Below, in pieces: positions 10,706 through 22,574 of a DNA stretch of 64,000 nt. Source of the stretch: Sipunculus nudus (lineage: Eukaryota; Annelida; Sipuncula; Golfingiida; Sipunculidae); contig CM049320.1 of the NCBI GenBank assembly GCA_026874595.1, positions 31,154,214 through 31,218,213 on the forward strand, given 5' to 3'. Made by a program: the position numbers and the translations under genes. Position 1 is the stretch's first letter. Each line of letters starts with the position of its first letter. The notes beneath the pieces were generated by a model. That model had not been told where the DNA came from and searched no databases. It saw only the letters and a program-made list of their open reading frames with translations.

Positions 10706-13694
10706 AGATCAAGATTACATTAAGGAAATAAAAGAATGTATTAAACACACAGTTGATAATAATAAAGATGCCAATCCAAATCTTTTATGGGACACTATTA
10801 AACTTCAGGTTCGTGGTCAAACCATAGCCTTTGCAACTTGGAAAAAGAAAAAACAGGATAAAAAAGTTACAGAATGTGAAAAAGAAATTTATAAATTACA
10901 ATGTATTTATAATGACACCAAAAAAGAAGACGATAAAAATAAATGGGAAGAAGCATTGAAAAGACACAGACAGTTTATTGAACTGAGAACTAAAGGTGCA
11001 GTTGTCAGATGCCGAACCAAATGGTATTTAGAAGGAGACAAACCTACAAAATATTTCCTCAACCTAGAAAAAAGAAATTCTGAAATGAAAGCGATAAATA
11101 GATTACTAGATAAAGACAATAATTTATTAACAAAACCAAATGACATTTTAAATGAAATGACATGTTATCATGGATCATTGTATACCTCTACAAATGAAAA
11201 TAACTTGGATAAAGCTGAAAATTTCTTTAAACATTGTACAACAACATTAGAAGAAGATGATAAGTATAAATGTGAAATGGATCTGACAGAATCTGAATTT
11301 TTTAAAACTATAAAGTCATTAAAATTAAATAAATCGCCAGGACCAGATGGGTTACCAGCTGAGTTCTATAAAACTTTTTGGGAAGACTTGAAATATTACT
11401 TTATCTCTGTTATTAAATATTCATTTGACATTGGTACACTTCCACTGACTATGAGGCAAGGGATGATATGTCTAATACCAAAGAAAGGGAAAAATAGCTT
11501 AAACTTGAAAAACTGGCGTCCAATTTCATTACTTAATACGGATTATAAAATCATATCAAAGACATTGGCTTTTAAATTAAAATCTGTTCTACCCAAAGTC
11601 ATACACCAAGATCAAACAGGATTCATTAAAAATAGATATATAGGGGAAAACATAATAAAAATCAGTGATCTACTTTACCATTTGAAAAAGAAAAATATTT
11701 CGAGTTATCTTATTTCAATCGATTTTGAAAAAGCTTTTGATTATTTAGAATGGCATCATATACAAAATACTTTACAATCATTTAACTTTGGCCCAAAATT
11801 TAAGAAATGGATTAACATAATTTATTTTAACATAACAAGTTGTGTTACTAATAGAGGTTGGATTACAAAATATTTTCCAATTACAAGGGGTGTGAGACAA
11901 GGCTGTCCATTGTCTCCTTATTTATTTATTTTATCAGCTGAAATCCTTGCAACAAATATTCGACAGAACAAGAAAATCAAAGGAGTAATAATAAATGATA
12001 CAGAACACAAAATAGTACAATATGCAGATGACACAGCACTGATTCTTACTGGAGGCCATCAGTCTATTAATGAAGCATTGTTAACTTTTACTAATTTCAA
12101 AGAAATATCTGGTCTCAAAGTAAATCTTGAGAAAACAATTATAATGCCAATAACAGAGGATACAAAACAACATGAAAGTATTAAAAACTCAGGTTTGCAA
12201 TGGTGCACAGAACCAATTAAAATTTTAGGAATTAATATACATCCTAATTGGAGAAAAGTGATAGAAATAAATTACAAAGAGATCCTTAGTAAAATTAAAG
12301 TGATTGTTAATATATGGACTGGAAGAACATCAACTCTGTCTGGTAGGATTACAATTATAAAAAATTTTATACTAACTCAGCTAATATACTTACTACAGGT
12401 TCTACCAAGCCCACCACCTAATTACATAAAAGAATTAGAAAGAATTCTGTTCGCATTTTTATGGGGAAAGAAACCAGATAAAATTAAAAGAAATACACTA
12501 GTAGGCCCTAAAATGAAAGGTGGGTTAAGCATGGTCCATCTTAAGTCAAAAATAGAATCATTAAAAATAAGTTGGGTTAGGAGATTTTTAAATGGCTCTC
12601 TGAGTGAGGGATGGAGACAGGTGACTAATGTTCAGTTTGAAGGGAAGGGGGGCATTTTATTTAAAGGTAACTTGAACACGCATGACATAAGGTACTTTAT
12701 GCATTCATGCAGCCACTTTTGGATGGAAGTATTAGAGGCCTGGTGTAAATATAACTACCAATGTATCAAATCACCTTCAGATATTTTTTCTCAATCTCTC
12801 TGGTTAAATTCTAATATTAAAATAAATAAAGAGGTAATATACAATAAAACATTACATGAAGCTGGAATTATAAGAATAAATGACATTACAAAGAAACAAA
12901 GAAATAAATACACCTTTTTGACATATGCTGAATTAATCAAAGAAAAGAGATTACATTTAAATTATTTAGAATATTTAAGTTTAATAGACTCTATTCCTGC
13001 AACATGGAAACGGATTATAAAAACAACAAATGAAGATTTAAGTGTAGTAGAAAATAAGGAAGAACAACTTATAAAGATGAAAAAGATCTCACAAGAAATT
13101 TATGGGGAATTGATTCTAAAAGTATTCAAAGAACCTGAAAATATAATTCAGAAATGGAGTCAGGACTTAGAATTTGATTGTCATGAACAGGTATTTAAAG
13201 CATTAAGACACATAGAAAAAATCACAATTTCAGAGAAACTGAGAGATTTTCAATTTAAATTAATACATAGAATTTTGCCTCTAAATCCATTCTTGTATAA
13301 AATAAAAAAAAGTGATTCTGAAAAATGTTCATTATGTTCCAAAACCAAAGAAACCTATGGTCATATATTTTTTGAATGCGAAATAATTAAAAAATTACTG
13401 AAGGAATTTAAAGAATGGTTAGAACTAGAAGAAGTCAATATAGAGAATTGTAACCTTACCATGTCAACAGTGCTGTTTAACGTTACTGGAATGCCACTCA
13501 CAGATATGATAATACTGTTGTTAAAAAAATATATATGGATGTGTAGATGTAAAAACAATTTGCCAATATTTCATTCTTTTAAGTGTTATGTTAAGCAAAT
13601 ATACCTTATTGAAGAAAATATTTCAAACATAAGAGAAAAGAAAGACACGCATGACAAAAAGTGGAATAAATTGCAGTTAGACTTAACTGGATAA
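10671..13694 (+). CDS. L1-type ORF2, reverse transcriptase half
   Basis: One base downstream in frame, the reading picks up at the linker (WKLNCSLL) and runs about 1,000 residues to TAA. RT motifs are complete: SPGPDGLPAEFY (near 11,335), LIPKKG, WRPISLLN, motif A with FEKAFD (11,721), motif B RGVRQGCPLSPYLF, and the YADD active site (12,021-12,032). Near the C terminus a CSLC-x10-H-x4-C zinc-knuckle-like motif (from 13,326) is typical of L1-like and related LINEs. No stop interrupts the domain, so joined to the endonuclease half the protein would be about 1,250 residues, normal for the family. Only the G-run frameshift breaks ORF2; it could be a real mutation or a sequencing error. Confidence 0.85.
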   Translation, partial: GNIWKLNCSLLEDQDYIKEIKECIKHTVDNNKDANPNLLWDTIKLQVRGQTIAFATWKKKKQDKKVTECEKEIYKLQCIYNDTKKEDDKNKWEEALKRHRQFIELRTKGAVVRCRTKWYLEGDKPTKYFLNLEKRNSEMKAINRLLDKDNNLLTKPNDILNEMTCYHGSLYTSTNENNLDKAENFFKHCTTTLEEDDKYKCEMDLTESEFFKTIKSLKLNKSPGPDGLPAEFYKTFWEDLKYYFISVIKYSFDIGTLPLTMRQGMICLIPKKGKNSLNLKNWRPISLLNTDYKIISKTLAFKLKSVLPKVIHQDQTGFIKNRYIGENIIKISDLLYHLKKKNISSYLISIDFEKAFDYLEWHHIQNTLQSFNFGPKFKKWINIIYFNITSCVTNRGWITKYFPITRGVRQGCPLSPYLFILSAEILATNIRQNKKIKGVIINDTEHKIVQYADDTALILTGGHQSINEALLTFTNFKEISGLKVNLEKTIIMPITEDTKQHESIKNSGLQWCTEPIKILGINIHPNWRKVIEINYKEILSKIKVIVNIWTGRTSTLSGRITIIKNFILTQLIYLLQVLPSPPPNYIKELERILFAFLWGKKPDKIKRNTLVGPKMKGGLSMVHLKSKIESLKISWVRRFLNGSLSEGWRQVTNVQFEGKGGILFKGNLNTHDIRYFMHSCSHFWMEVLEAWCKYNYQCIKSPSDIFSQSLWLNSNIKINKEVIYNKTLHEAGIIRINDITKKQRNKYTFLTYAELIKEKRLHLNYLEYLSLIDSIPATWKRIIKTTNEDLSVVENKEEQLIKMKKISQEIYGELILKVFKEPENIIQKWSQDLEFDCHEQVFKALRHIEKITISEKLRDFQFKLIHRILPLNPFLYKIKKSDSEKCSLCSKTKETYGHIFFECEIIKKLLKEFKEWLELEEVNIENCNLTMSTVLFNVTGMPLTDMIILLLKKYIWMCRCKNNLPIFHSFKCYVKQIYLIEENISNIREKKDTHDKKWNKLQLDLTG

Positions 13695-13699
13695 AATAC

Positions 13700-13830
13700 A
13701 TAATGTGCATGTTTATGTTCATGTGTATGTGTGTGTTTGTGTATGTATATAATATGTATATGTGTGTGTATATGTATACATATATGTATATATATATCTG
13801 TGCACGTATGTATATGTGTACAGGTTTGGG
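13700..13830 (+). repeat. GT/TA-rich microsatellite in LINE 3' region
   Basis: Imperfect TGTATG/TATATG repeats follow the ORF2 stop and form the start of the LINE's 3' untranslated region. The region ends at AATAAA plus an A tract near 14,000. Confidence 0.7.
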
Positions 13831-14499
13831 AATTCTATATACTTCAGTTTGGGTACCATTCACATATTTGTTGCCTCTTCTTGTAGGTGTTGTATGTGTT
13901 TGTTCAGGTATATGTAACTGTACAGGTACATAATGTTTGTGGACAAGTGTTGTTTTGTTATATGCGAAGATATGTAATTTTTGTTGAATTAATAAAAAAA
14001 AACCCCAATCCTACCAAACTATTAAAAGTTTTCTGTATAAATTCTGAAGAACAGAGTTATCTATTTTGATCAAAGGATTGCATGATGAAAACTATAGTGA
14101 ATCAATGATACATCGACGCAATCGATATGTAGCTAGGTAGTTTTAGTTATTTCTGAATTTAATGAAATAAAGAGACTAATCTGGGTCAAAGCACCGATAT
14201 GTTTGATCAATAAGACTCACATTTCATTTCGTGATGACTGGAATATTTGACGGGGTGACACACAATCTTCCATTTTCTTATTTACATCATGTCGGAAATT
14301 TAGGTGACAATGCTGCAAGTACAATTTCTTGTGGGCCCATAACAAACTTAATTCACCAAAGTATATGTGTTGCAATTAATTTCGTTTGCTGCACAATTAG
14401 TACATTATACAAAGTAGCACATCATTCGTCCGTCCCTGACTAATGAAGCTGCAATAGCATCCTTGCGAAATAACATCAATTTTTTCATGCCTGGCTGGT

Positions 14500-14850
14500 A
14501 CCAGTGAATTTATAGTAATAATAAACACTAAAAGGAGGAACCCGATACGAAATCCTTTACAGACAGACGCTAGACTGTGAAGAGATGACGATAACCGGTT
14601 AAAAGAAGTGAAAATGATTATATGTACTCGCACAGTCACATTGCGGTTTTAATCGTAAGAACAAGTGCATGAGTGTGACATGTTGTAGGGCGGTTACAGG
14701 AGGACTGTCACGGTCATTGATCACCGGGAACGAGCTGTACTTGCGGTTGCAGGTAACCCAGGGCCCGTTCCGTCGTCAACGTTTTGAGCTGAGTGTAGAG
14801 ATATGTCCGGTGGTGGTGGCTCAGACTGTTATTAGAATAAAACTGAAGAA
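14500..14850 (+). repeat. Repeat family E, copy 1 (inverted partner at 20.4 kb)
   Basis: This segment aligns with the reverse complement of about 20,390-20,740. Shared landmarks are 'cgtaagaac', 'gagtgtg(a/g)catgt', a GG-x-TAACAGG-like core, 'gaacaagctgtac' and 'gctcagact'. Read on the plus strand, both copies contain a similar short peptide with a GG-x-R-x-TVTV core, but each has a stop close to the same place. It may be an old coding fragment within an interspersed repeat. I cannot assign the family. Confidence 0.5.
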
Positions 14851-14876
14851 TCAATAGAGAAAATTGATCTGATGGA

Positions 14877-14897
14877 GGGGGGGGGGGGGGGGGGGGG
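14877..14897 (+). repeat. Poly-G run (21 G)
   Basis: Twenty-one consecutive G. Similar G or C runs recur near 17,811, 20,043, 27,797, 38,598, 39,166, 43,384, 43,903, 45,868, 47,981, 53,366, 54,487 and 56,980. They are prone to sequencing length errors and can form G-quadruplexes on one strand. Confidence 0.9.
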
Positions 14898-17800
14898 AGA
14901 AAGTTGCACTCTGTGTGCCCTTGCAGGGCTGAGAGGAGGGCCTTGTACCTTCATTAAGTCGAGGTTTGGTCATGGTTGTTGTGTTTCAATTGAGCTACTG
15001 ACGTTTTTCGTTTGTTAACTGAGTTTACGCATGTACTCAAACACATTGAAATCTAAGGCAAAGACTCTTTATAGATTAGCGACCATACATAACCCCCTCT
15101 AAAACTCTTCCTCCCCCACGTAAGAAGGAATAGGGGAACACCGTATGTTATACTTCAACAACTCATTGGACGTTTCATTAGATAAAAAGTGGCAAGCTTG
15201 GTACAAAATATACAAATGTAGGAATAGAAATTCCTGATTAAAAAATTCAAAGTCTTGTAACAAGATCAATTAGAATTTTATTTTGTTCAATATAGTAAGT
15301 ATAAAATATGGACGAAATAGGCATTTGTCACCTTCATCATTAGATATACGAGGAACAATACTTGTGAAACACTAAAATACCACCACTCAGAAATTATAAT
15401 GGGCCAATATGCGTATCATGACCAGAAAGGGGATAGGTGGAGGAGGGGATTAACGTACATGCGATTAAGGGATGTAGAACCCCTCGCAATCTTTATTATA
15501 TCGACCGTGCATAGTACAATAATTATTATTATTATTATAAATGAATCACAGGAATGTAGTTGATATTATAGGAATGGTGTTGGGTGTCCCTCTCCTATAT
15601 GGTGAGAAGAAAAATAATTTTAATTGACCGTTTGGGATATTTTGTAATCAGATATAACAAACTGAAGTATACACAAAGATGTAGATACATTTAAACCTCT
15701 GCCACACACTCGGTAATCACATTGTCAAAACTGTGCCCCACCACCTGCATTTTCTGTATAATTAATTAGATAGATCGATAAATACGTTAGTATCCTGATA
15801 ATTTCAAATTAACCGGAGAGAAGTATAATATTATGGATTGATCAAACTCATATTGGCCTGTATTAAGAAAAAATATGGGGAATACAAACGAGTTTATAAT
15901 CAAAAAGAACAATGTTTGTGTTTTAAGAATTATTAATTGGCTTATTTTATCCGGATACGCAATTTGAAATGGAAAATTTAATTAATAAGAAAAAAATTGA
16001 TTTAACTAAGACATGACTTTTATTATGACACTCAAATTTATGAGCTATTTTTAACCTGATACGCAATTTGAAATGAAAAATATTTATTAAAAAACATGGA
16101 TTTATCTAGGGAAATGACTTTTATCATGACATATAATTTGATGCATGAATGCAGTTTTCATTTCTTTGTTAATAATCAAATTATGATACAAATTCTTTAA
16201 CCGATCCTGTGTCCGTAAAATTGTTTTATTTTAAACATGATATGACCTGGACTACATGAGAAAAACATGGTAATCTACAGTAATCTACTTTTACTAACGC
16301 CAGTTATTCAATGATAATTGACTCATTAACTATTAACTGATGCTCTTTATACTACAACGATTTTTGGGGTCGTACTTTAATAATCTTACAAATAATCCCT
16401 TGACATGGCCTTAGTAAAGTATACTGACCTTATATAAAGTCATTATTCTCACAAAATTGGTAAACATTTCTTCATTACATCATATTTCAAAAACAAAATG
16501 TAATACTGCATTTTCAGTACACCTGAATTTCTAAAAAGATATAAATATGTATAAATGGTAAACCGATGCGATGATCAGTGAAAGTTTTAAACTAATTTTG
16601 TTAAATTTGTTATGGTAACAACAAGGGATGAATACAATGTATAGGTAATTTTCATTGCTATATCGCTTAAATTTAAGGAACTAATTGTGACACGGGGCGA
16701 TTCCTTTGCTACCTTGTAGAGGCCACCACATTCATAGGTGTTCAGGGCAGCATTTGTTCAGCAATTGTCCGGATGAATCCGAGTTACTGAAGCGTATCAA
16801 ACTAATGGAATATACCAGAAGCGTTACACACATCTTGTTGAGGAAGCATTAAAAAAAAAGTGCTTCTTTTCTTCATATAATGATATGAGATTTTGGGTGT
16901 AGCTATAGTCAATGGTCAATGATATATGCATTGGATTGTTTAACCATAAGAGGTGCATACATATGTCTGTGGACACATTTACAATATGTCACTTGCAATG
17001 TTCTACAATAAGCTGTGTTGGTGCTTCTCATGAAACGACTAAACATATTTGAGGCTTCCCTGTTGGTCACCGATATCTTGAGAGAGATTATATGCTTTGA
17101 ACTCTTTCCAAAATTGCCATCCTTTTAAAAACTGATACAATGAATCGAAATAAAGCTGTTTCAATGTAACAATACGTTCATTGTCTAAATATATGTGGTG
17201 ATCTGGATGGCAGGCTGCTCCTTTTTAGTTAATGTATAAGTGTGAAATTATAATATTCCATATTTTTAATGGCCTACTGTTAATGTTTTTTGCATCATAG
17301 AAGAAAGCAAAAATGATTTGAATAGCCAAACTATGTTCATTAACAAAGTAAAGGTTTTTGAACTGTTAAAAAGCTCTCAAACTTTGGTTCTACTGCCATC
17401 CGTTTGAAAACTTAGACAATTTATTAAAAATAATTGTACTTTTTTAAATGTAACAAAATGTTCAATTAGAAAATGCAAGTCTGAAAGAAAGAACTTCCAA
17501 ACATGAAATTGCTACTACCCTATTAAATAACTAAGCTGGTTTATAAAGATAGTAAGCTTAAGGTCCTTGACATATCTTGTTGACACAGGTACTTTGGGTA
17601 GCATTCTATATGAGGAAGAGATATATTCCACCAGTTCAACATGAAAGATTCAGCAGGGTTTAATAGTTGGTTTTGATAAGACTGTTTTATAATAAAGAAA
17701 AATATTACACATAGCTCTGAGTAGCCTGAAGTCATAACAACCGCGCCACATGTTACTTTTTCTTCACAATGGAAACCAGGATTATCACAATGTGTGTGTT

Positions 17801-18078
17801 GGTGGGCCGGGGGGGGGGGGGGTTGTGTCTATATTAATGATGTATGTGACAGTTCGTGGTGCTAGCCTTTCTGTATTTGTTAGCAAGCTTTTAAAGACAA
17901 CTGCTTACCTTACTGGATCCCTTGAACGACGGTGTGCGACAAGTAATGAAACTAAGAATCCGAAGAATTCCCTCTCTCCAAATCGTGGTATGGTCTACAA
18001 ACACTAAGATGTACCTGAATTTTTATGCTGTGACCTGAACAGACGAGGTATTAATATATTGGGACCTGGACAGTCAAG
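14898..18078. other. Non-coding stretch, no gene seen
   Basis: About 3.2 kb of AT-rich sequence. There is no ORF with family features, no tRNA and no long repeat that I can place. Two short related phrases ('cctgatacgcaatttgaaat' and a similar one, near 15,950 and 16,055) suggest a small local duplication. Confidence 0.45.
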
Positions 18079-18265
18079 AGGAAAAACGCTCGGCTCTCTC
18101 CGCTGGCGACCCGGGTTCGATCCCCGGTGTGGCTATGAGAGTGGGATGTAATTGCTCGTCCATGGCTCGTGGTTTTCTCCCAGTTCTCCGGTTTCTTCAA
18201 CCCATACAGACCAGCAAACGCCAGACCAACGAAGTTTATTTCTATAACAAAGGAGAGCAGGGACA
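18079..18265 (+). mobile_element. tRNA-derived SINE fragment (Deu-type core)
   Basis: A Pol III B box (GGGTTCGATCCC, 18,113-18,124) follows a degenerate tRNA-like segment (cgctcggctc...gcgacccg). After it comes 'gtggttttctcccagttctccggtttctt', the conserved central core of Deu-domain SINEs of animals. The tRNA head is 5'-truncated: no good A box is seen. It lies upstream of the NTF2-like gene. Confidence 0.6.
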
Positions 18266-18552
18266 TGTAGTGGAAACACTGCTAAGGTTACATTTTTCTG
18301 CTTTACTTATCAACTTATCTGACAAAACTTCCCTTGATGATATGCAAATTAATTCAATGCCGTCCTTCAGTTATCTGCTATATATTGAATGTTTTTTGTT
18401 CAAGTCTGCACGTTTAAAATTTTCTGTTTTCAGCTACACTATTTTTTCTGACTCTTAAGGCTTTTGCTAATTTAAGAACCTGAAGTTCGAAGTAAATATA
18501 TGTCGTTCCCTAAACCGTGAAGGCTAAGATTAAAACCTGTGCTTATATGTGT

Positions 18553-18730
18553 GGTCAGGGGCGGATCCAGGATTTAGGAAAAGGGGGGGTCCAACCCAGG
18601 GGGACAAATGTGAACCCTAAAAAAAGGTCCTCAGGTCTGGAAAAGCGGAAAAATTTTGTCTGAAGCCCTTAAAAAACTATGTTTCTGTTGAAAAAGGGGG
18701 GGTCCAGACCCCCTGGATCCCCTTCTGGTG
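18553..18730. mobile_element. Small TIR element (CAGGGGCGGATCCAGG ends)
   Basis: It starts CAGGGGCGGATCCAGG and ends with the near inverse CCTGGATCCCCTTCTG, with 'gggggggtcc' and 'ggtccagacccc' inside. This is the signature of a widespread hAT-like MITE group. Only a partial flanking match (GTGGT) is seen, so no clean target duplication is claimed. The related phrase 'gggggtccagggggtcttgaccccc' recurs at 47,960. Confidence 0.5.
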
Positions 18731-19022
18731 GTTATGGAAAGTGTAGGAAAAATTATATTATTTATTTGTTTCGGATGTTCTTGTTAAGTTGTTTACATGT
18801 GACACTTTAATATAAAATGAAGGAAAGAAAAAAAAACAACAACACCATATCCTGTCTCAGGTTACAACGTGAGAGTGTGGCTCGTGCTCAGTTAAAATCG
18901 CCGACAGTCTATTTTCTCAATCTATGAATTCTTTTAGACGCCTGACTGCACAGGCCAACGTCCGAAAGTTATTAAAAGCATTACGGTGCAGTGTATGCCC
19001 CATTCAGTGTTTCAGTTCGGTG

Positions 19023-19104
19023 ATGAGCATGGCTTTCTCGGGGGTTTTCTTCATCTTAATATCACTGATTTGCCTGACAGCAGCAGCGCCTATAGCGGAA
19101 GTAG
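19023..19104 (+). CDS. NTF2/SnoaL-like secreted protein, exon 1 (signal peptide)
   Basis: The ATG at 19,023 starts a typical signal peptide: MSMAFSG, a hydrophobic core VFFILISLICL, then TAAA with probable cleavage before PIAEV. An upstream in-frame ATG (18,924) would add 33 polar residues ahead of the core and is less likely. The exon is taken to end at GTAG|GTGATA (19,104) because that donor is phase 1 and fits the phase-1 start of the next exon. A stronger-looking GTAGGT site three bases earlier would put exon 2 out of frame. The protein is probably secreted or lumenal. Exons continue at 21,351, 22,423, 22,782 and 25,268. Confidence 0.6.
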
Positions 19105-20042
19105 GTGATATCATTATTTTTTAACCACATTGTATTGATATTAGTTTGTGAATAGGGTATCTTATCCACACACAATGGCAGTCACTTTTTGAGGATTGGA
19201 TACTTTTATGTTTGGGGACCCGCTCTGGATATGGCGAATTGTAGGCCCATTTAGTTAAAACGTGAATGTGTTATTATCTTTTTTCCATATGTTAAATCAC
19301 CTTTCATGCATCATTGCAAAAAGCAATAATTGGCTAAAGAGCCAAACTATGTAAATTCCTAAAATGAAGGTAATTAACATGTAAAAATAGGAAAACAAAC
19401 TCCAGGTCTCGCAGATATGCATCAGTCGTGGCTTATAATATTAACTGCTACTTTACTTTTATTATTGTTATTCAGACTTATACATTGGTTTCAGGCCGGC
19501 ATGACTAAGAAAACTCTTTGACAATGGGGTTTCTTCAACCTCGAAGAAAGGTTGCCCATTTCCTATTTCAAATATGTCTGTTGTATCTTATCAGTAAAGG
19601 GGGACTACACAAGAAATAAAAACACCATGCCTATTGGTAAAATATATACCCGTTTTTTCCATACCTTTGATGAAAAAGAAGAGAGGAATATTTTTCTATA
19701 TTGTTTACACTGATTTTGCATATTGTTTCACGAATTATGTTACGTGATTTTAGACTGGCCTCAGCGTTTTATCTTATAACTTTCAAGAAACTTTACCTTT
19801 AATCCCGGGTACATTTTGTTCTAGCATATATTTTAAGGTGCTAAATATTGGTCTCTTTACACTGCAAATACAAAGACTTTCAGTAGTAAGAGGGAGATCG
19901 TCCCATGGCCTCTCCTTGTTATCATGATGAACATTTATAAATATATATATATATATTTTTCATATATTCAACAACTTGTGTTCTGCAGCATGGGCCACAG
20001 AAGGTTCATTTGGACTGCAAGTTTACATTTTTCCTCGCAATA

Positions 20043-20740
20043 CGGGGGGGGGGGGCAGGGGGGAAACCCTTTTCATACCATTCCCCTATATAAATATTAC
20101 GTCCTGTATTTCATTTATAATTTTAGGGGATGATGCAGGGGGTGTTGATTTGTGTCAAGACCCTAGGTTTCAATGTGTAATGGTTTTGAGAAAACGAAAC
20201 ACTTCAGTAGCTTTATTGAGACACAACCACCATGACCGTGCCTGGACTTAATGGAGGTACAAGGACCTCATTTCAACCCCTCAAGGACACTTAGAGTTCA
20301 TCACTCGAGAAAAATAAAGCCCCCCCCCCCCCCGCCTTACGGATGAATCCAAATTCAGCCGCGCAAACAGCAGGTCAATTTTTAAACTGATTCTACATTT
20401 CAATAATAAAAATAGTCTGAGCTGCCACCGGCCGCACCTTTACACTCAACTTTACATGTTAATGGGGGAACTAGATGGGCCCGTATCAGTGATATGACCA
20501 CGGGTACAGCTTGTTCCCCGCGATCAGTGACTGTGACGGTCAACCTGTTACCGCCTTGTTACATGCCACACTCACGTGTTCCGTTCTTACGATCAAACTG
20601 CACTTGGGTTATGTGCGAGTGAATGCTATCACTTTCTTTTCTTTAAGTCGGTTTATCGTCACCTGTTAACAGTCAAACCCTTATCTATAAAGTATTTGCA
20701 ATCATATTCTTCATGTTTTATCAATCAACATGTCGCTGGT
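20043..20740 (-). repeat. Repeat family E, copy 2 and flanking G/C runs
   Basis: About 20,390-20,740 is the reverse-complement partner of 14,500-14,850. The remainder holds a G run (20,043) and a C run (near 20,320), with no gene seen. The segment lies within the long first intron (19,105-21,350) of the NTF2-like gene. Confidence 0.45.
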
Positions 20741-21350
20741 ACCTACCCTTACTTAAGAAATTTTATATTTTGCAAAAGGATGGTACTGCAGCATCATCAG
20801 AAAGGAACAAATTGCACATGGTAAGAAAGAGCAATGTGCGACAGTGTATAATGGGCCAATTGTACAGAAAAAAAAATCGGTTGCGTAGCATATATTTTGG
20901 TGAATTCAGTTTGTGCTTTTTGTTATGGGTCAACAATAAACTTTGCTTGAAGCATTGTCACCTATATTATAATGCATGCATGATGAGAATAATACAAAAA
21001 AACCCATATCATCCACCCTTTTATCCCCGTCATCATGAAATGAAAAATGGAGTCTAATTGGTCCAACACAATAGAGCTTTGACAAAGATAAGTCCAATTA
21101 TTTCATTAATTTGAGAAATAACTAAATTTACTATCATTTTCGCATATTTATCTTGAAGCCTGAACTTGGATAGGCCTTGTTTGTATCAGTTATTATGGTA
21201 TGCCTGTCATACGGGTCCAGGCTTTTCTTAAAGTCTGATTCTTTTGTGAGCCATATTATCAATATTATAAGAAACAAGCTTTTGACATTAATAAAAATGT
21301 CTCATTGGTTGCATATTTCACGAGTGTACACCGGTATTTGTTATTTTCAG

Positions 21351-21434
21351 ATGATGCAGCGGTTTTGGAGGGTTTTCGCAATAAGCTGAAAGTGATGCTT
21401 TCGCGACGAGATAATCTGGACAATATAGGGGAAG
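21351..21434 (+). CDS. NTF2/SnoaL-like secreted protein, exon 2
   Basis: A good acceptor (TTATTTTCAG) at 21,350 and donor GAAG|GTGAGT at 21,434 bound a short phase-1 exon. Joined to exon 1 it encodes DDAAVLEGFRNKLKVMLSRR followed by DNLDNIGE, an amphipathic helix as expected at the start of an SnoaL-type fold. The next exon also starts in phase 1. In the other frame the segment reads from ATGATG but stops after 12 codons, which supports this phase choice. Confidence 0.6.
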
Positions 21435-22422
21435 GTGAGTTATTAAATATGCTGAACGAAAGTAACCGTTACATGTAACCAGTGAGCAACAAATCTAAAA
21501 GTGTATTCACAAATGCTTAAATGTACGAAATAATTAGGTAACTATTTCAGAACGGACAATTGGTTTGGATCATGAAGTGACAGAGACAACAATTGAGACT
21601 ATATATCTAAGCCAATTAACTAGACCACCAGATACGAAATATTGTCCAGCCCAGCGATCAACATTTTTAATTCACTTAATTCGTTCACGGTGACGTATAT
21701 TCTGTAAACTATGGGCAATAAACAGTATATAGCACCCTGAAAGTCAAAGTTTAAAAGTTGGCCTAGAACCTTTTATATCTATTATCAAATTGGTTCTGAT
21801 AAATGCACCTGTAAAGAATAAAATTGGTGACTTTGATCTATAAGTGTAAAGCTATGTGACAACATTATTTAAGCGCTGTGAAAGACAGATAGACGCACAG
21901 ATATAGTAAGTCACAAATCCTTAATGTGTAACAATTAGAAATGTTAAATGGGGTCACTGTGACGTATATTTTGTCAACTATTGAAACAAAAAAGCACATA
22001 ATTTCGGGCACCCCTGAGAGCCAGACAGAACACATATCAACACGTTTTTTACTTACCACTTGGCATCAAGGGATTTTCTGGTGAGATATTGTAAGAAAGC
22101 TGACCTATACAACAAACTATGCAAACTATGTACAATAACACGATTTGAACATACCTCAATTTTACAATGGTCAAGGCTGCTGATCAGCTATTATGCATTA
22201 GATCATGGAATTGAATTACGCCACTATATACTCATACACTAGATACTCTTGTTTGGTCAAACGTCTAATTCACTTCTACAGGAATGTCACAAAACGTTTT
22301 TAAATTTCGCTGCATAAAGCAAACTTTTTAACAAACGCCGACATATCAATAATTAACGCATGAATTATAGCCTTTATGTACAATTCAGCTGAGCGTCATC
22401 GCCCGCTTGTTTGCTATTACAG

Positions 22423-22574
22423 TGGATAATGAACAGCAGGTCATCTCTCAGTTGAGCGCGTTTCACACTCACTTCCACACCGGCGATCCGGAAGCTCTGT
22501 ACGATCAGATCTACCTGCCGGAGTCCTGCATCATGCTTCTAGGAGAGTTCCAAATTGATAGAAATGGAAAATTA
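22423..22574 (+). CDS. NTF2/SnoaL-like secreted protein, exon 3
   Basis: The acceptor GCTATTACAG|TG (exon from 22,423) joins exon 2 in frame. It encodes VDNEQQVISQLSAFHTHFHT, then GDPEALYDQIYLPESCIMLL. The pattern of a helix followed by 'GD-x-EALY-x-x-IYxPE' is that of SnoaL/DUF4440 proteins, which share the NTF2-like cone fold. The end of the exon is not settled. GT sites at 22,547 (phase 2) and 22,575 (phase 0) exist, but the next exon needs phase 1. Either a micro-exon, an unusual donor or a 1-base error lies here. A fragment just upstream (22,384-22,413) resembles the end of repeat family B. Confidence 0.55.

Larger units (their letters stand above)
7036..14003 (+). mobile_element. Full-length L1-type non-LTR retrotransposon
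   Basis: The element carries a coiled-coil ORF1 and an endonuclease/reverse-transcriptase ORF2, then a GT/TA-rich 3' region and AATAAA running into a short A tract (13,991-14,002). The sequence just before it (AAAAGCCCAATCC, ending 7,035) is repeated after the A tract (AAAACCCCAATCC, ending 14,011): 13 bp with one mismatch, overlapping the A tract. That is the target-site duplication expected of target-primed reverse transcription, so both ends are present and the copy is about 7 kb long. The roughly 1.85-kb spacer between the ORFs is unusually long and includes a separate repeat (about 8,760-9,310). Confidence 0.85.

Noticed and set aside
13606-13933. Tyr/Ile/Met-rich ORFs on both strands after the LINE
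   Set aside because: Translations of the GT/TA microsatellite in the LINE 3' region.
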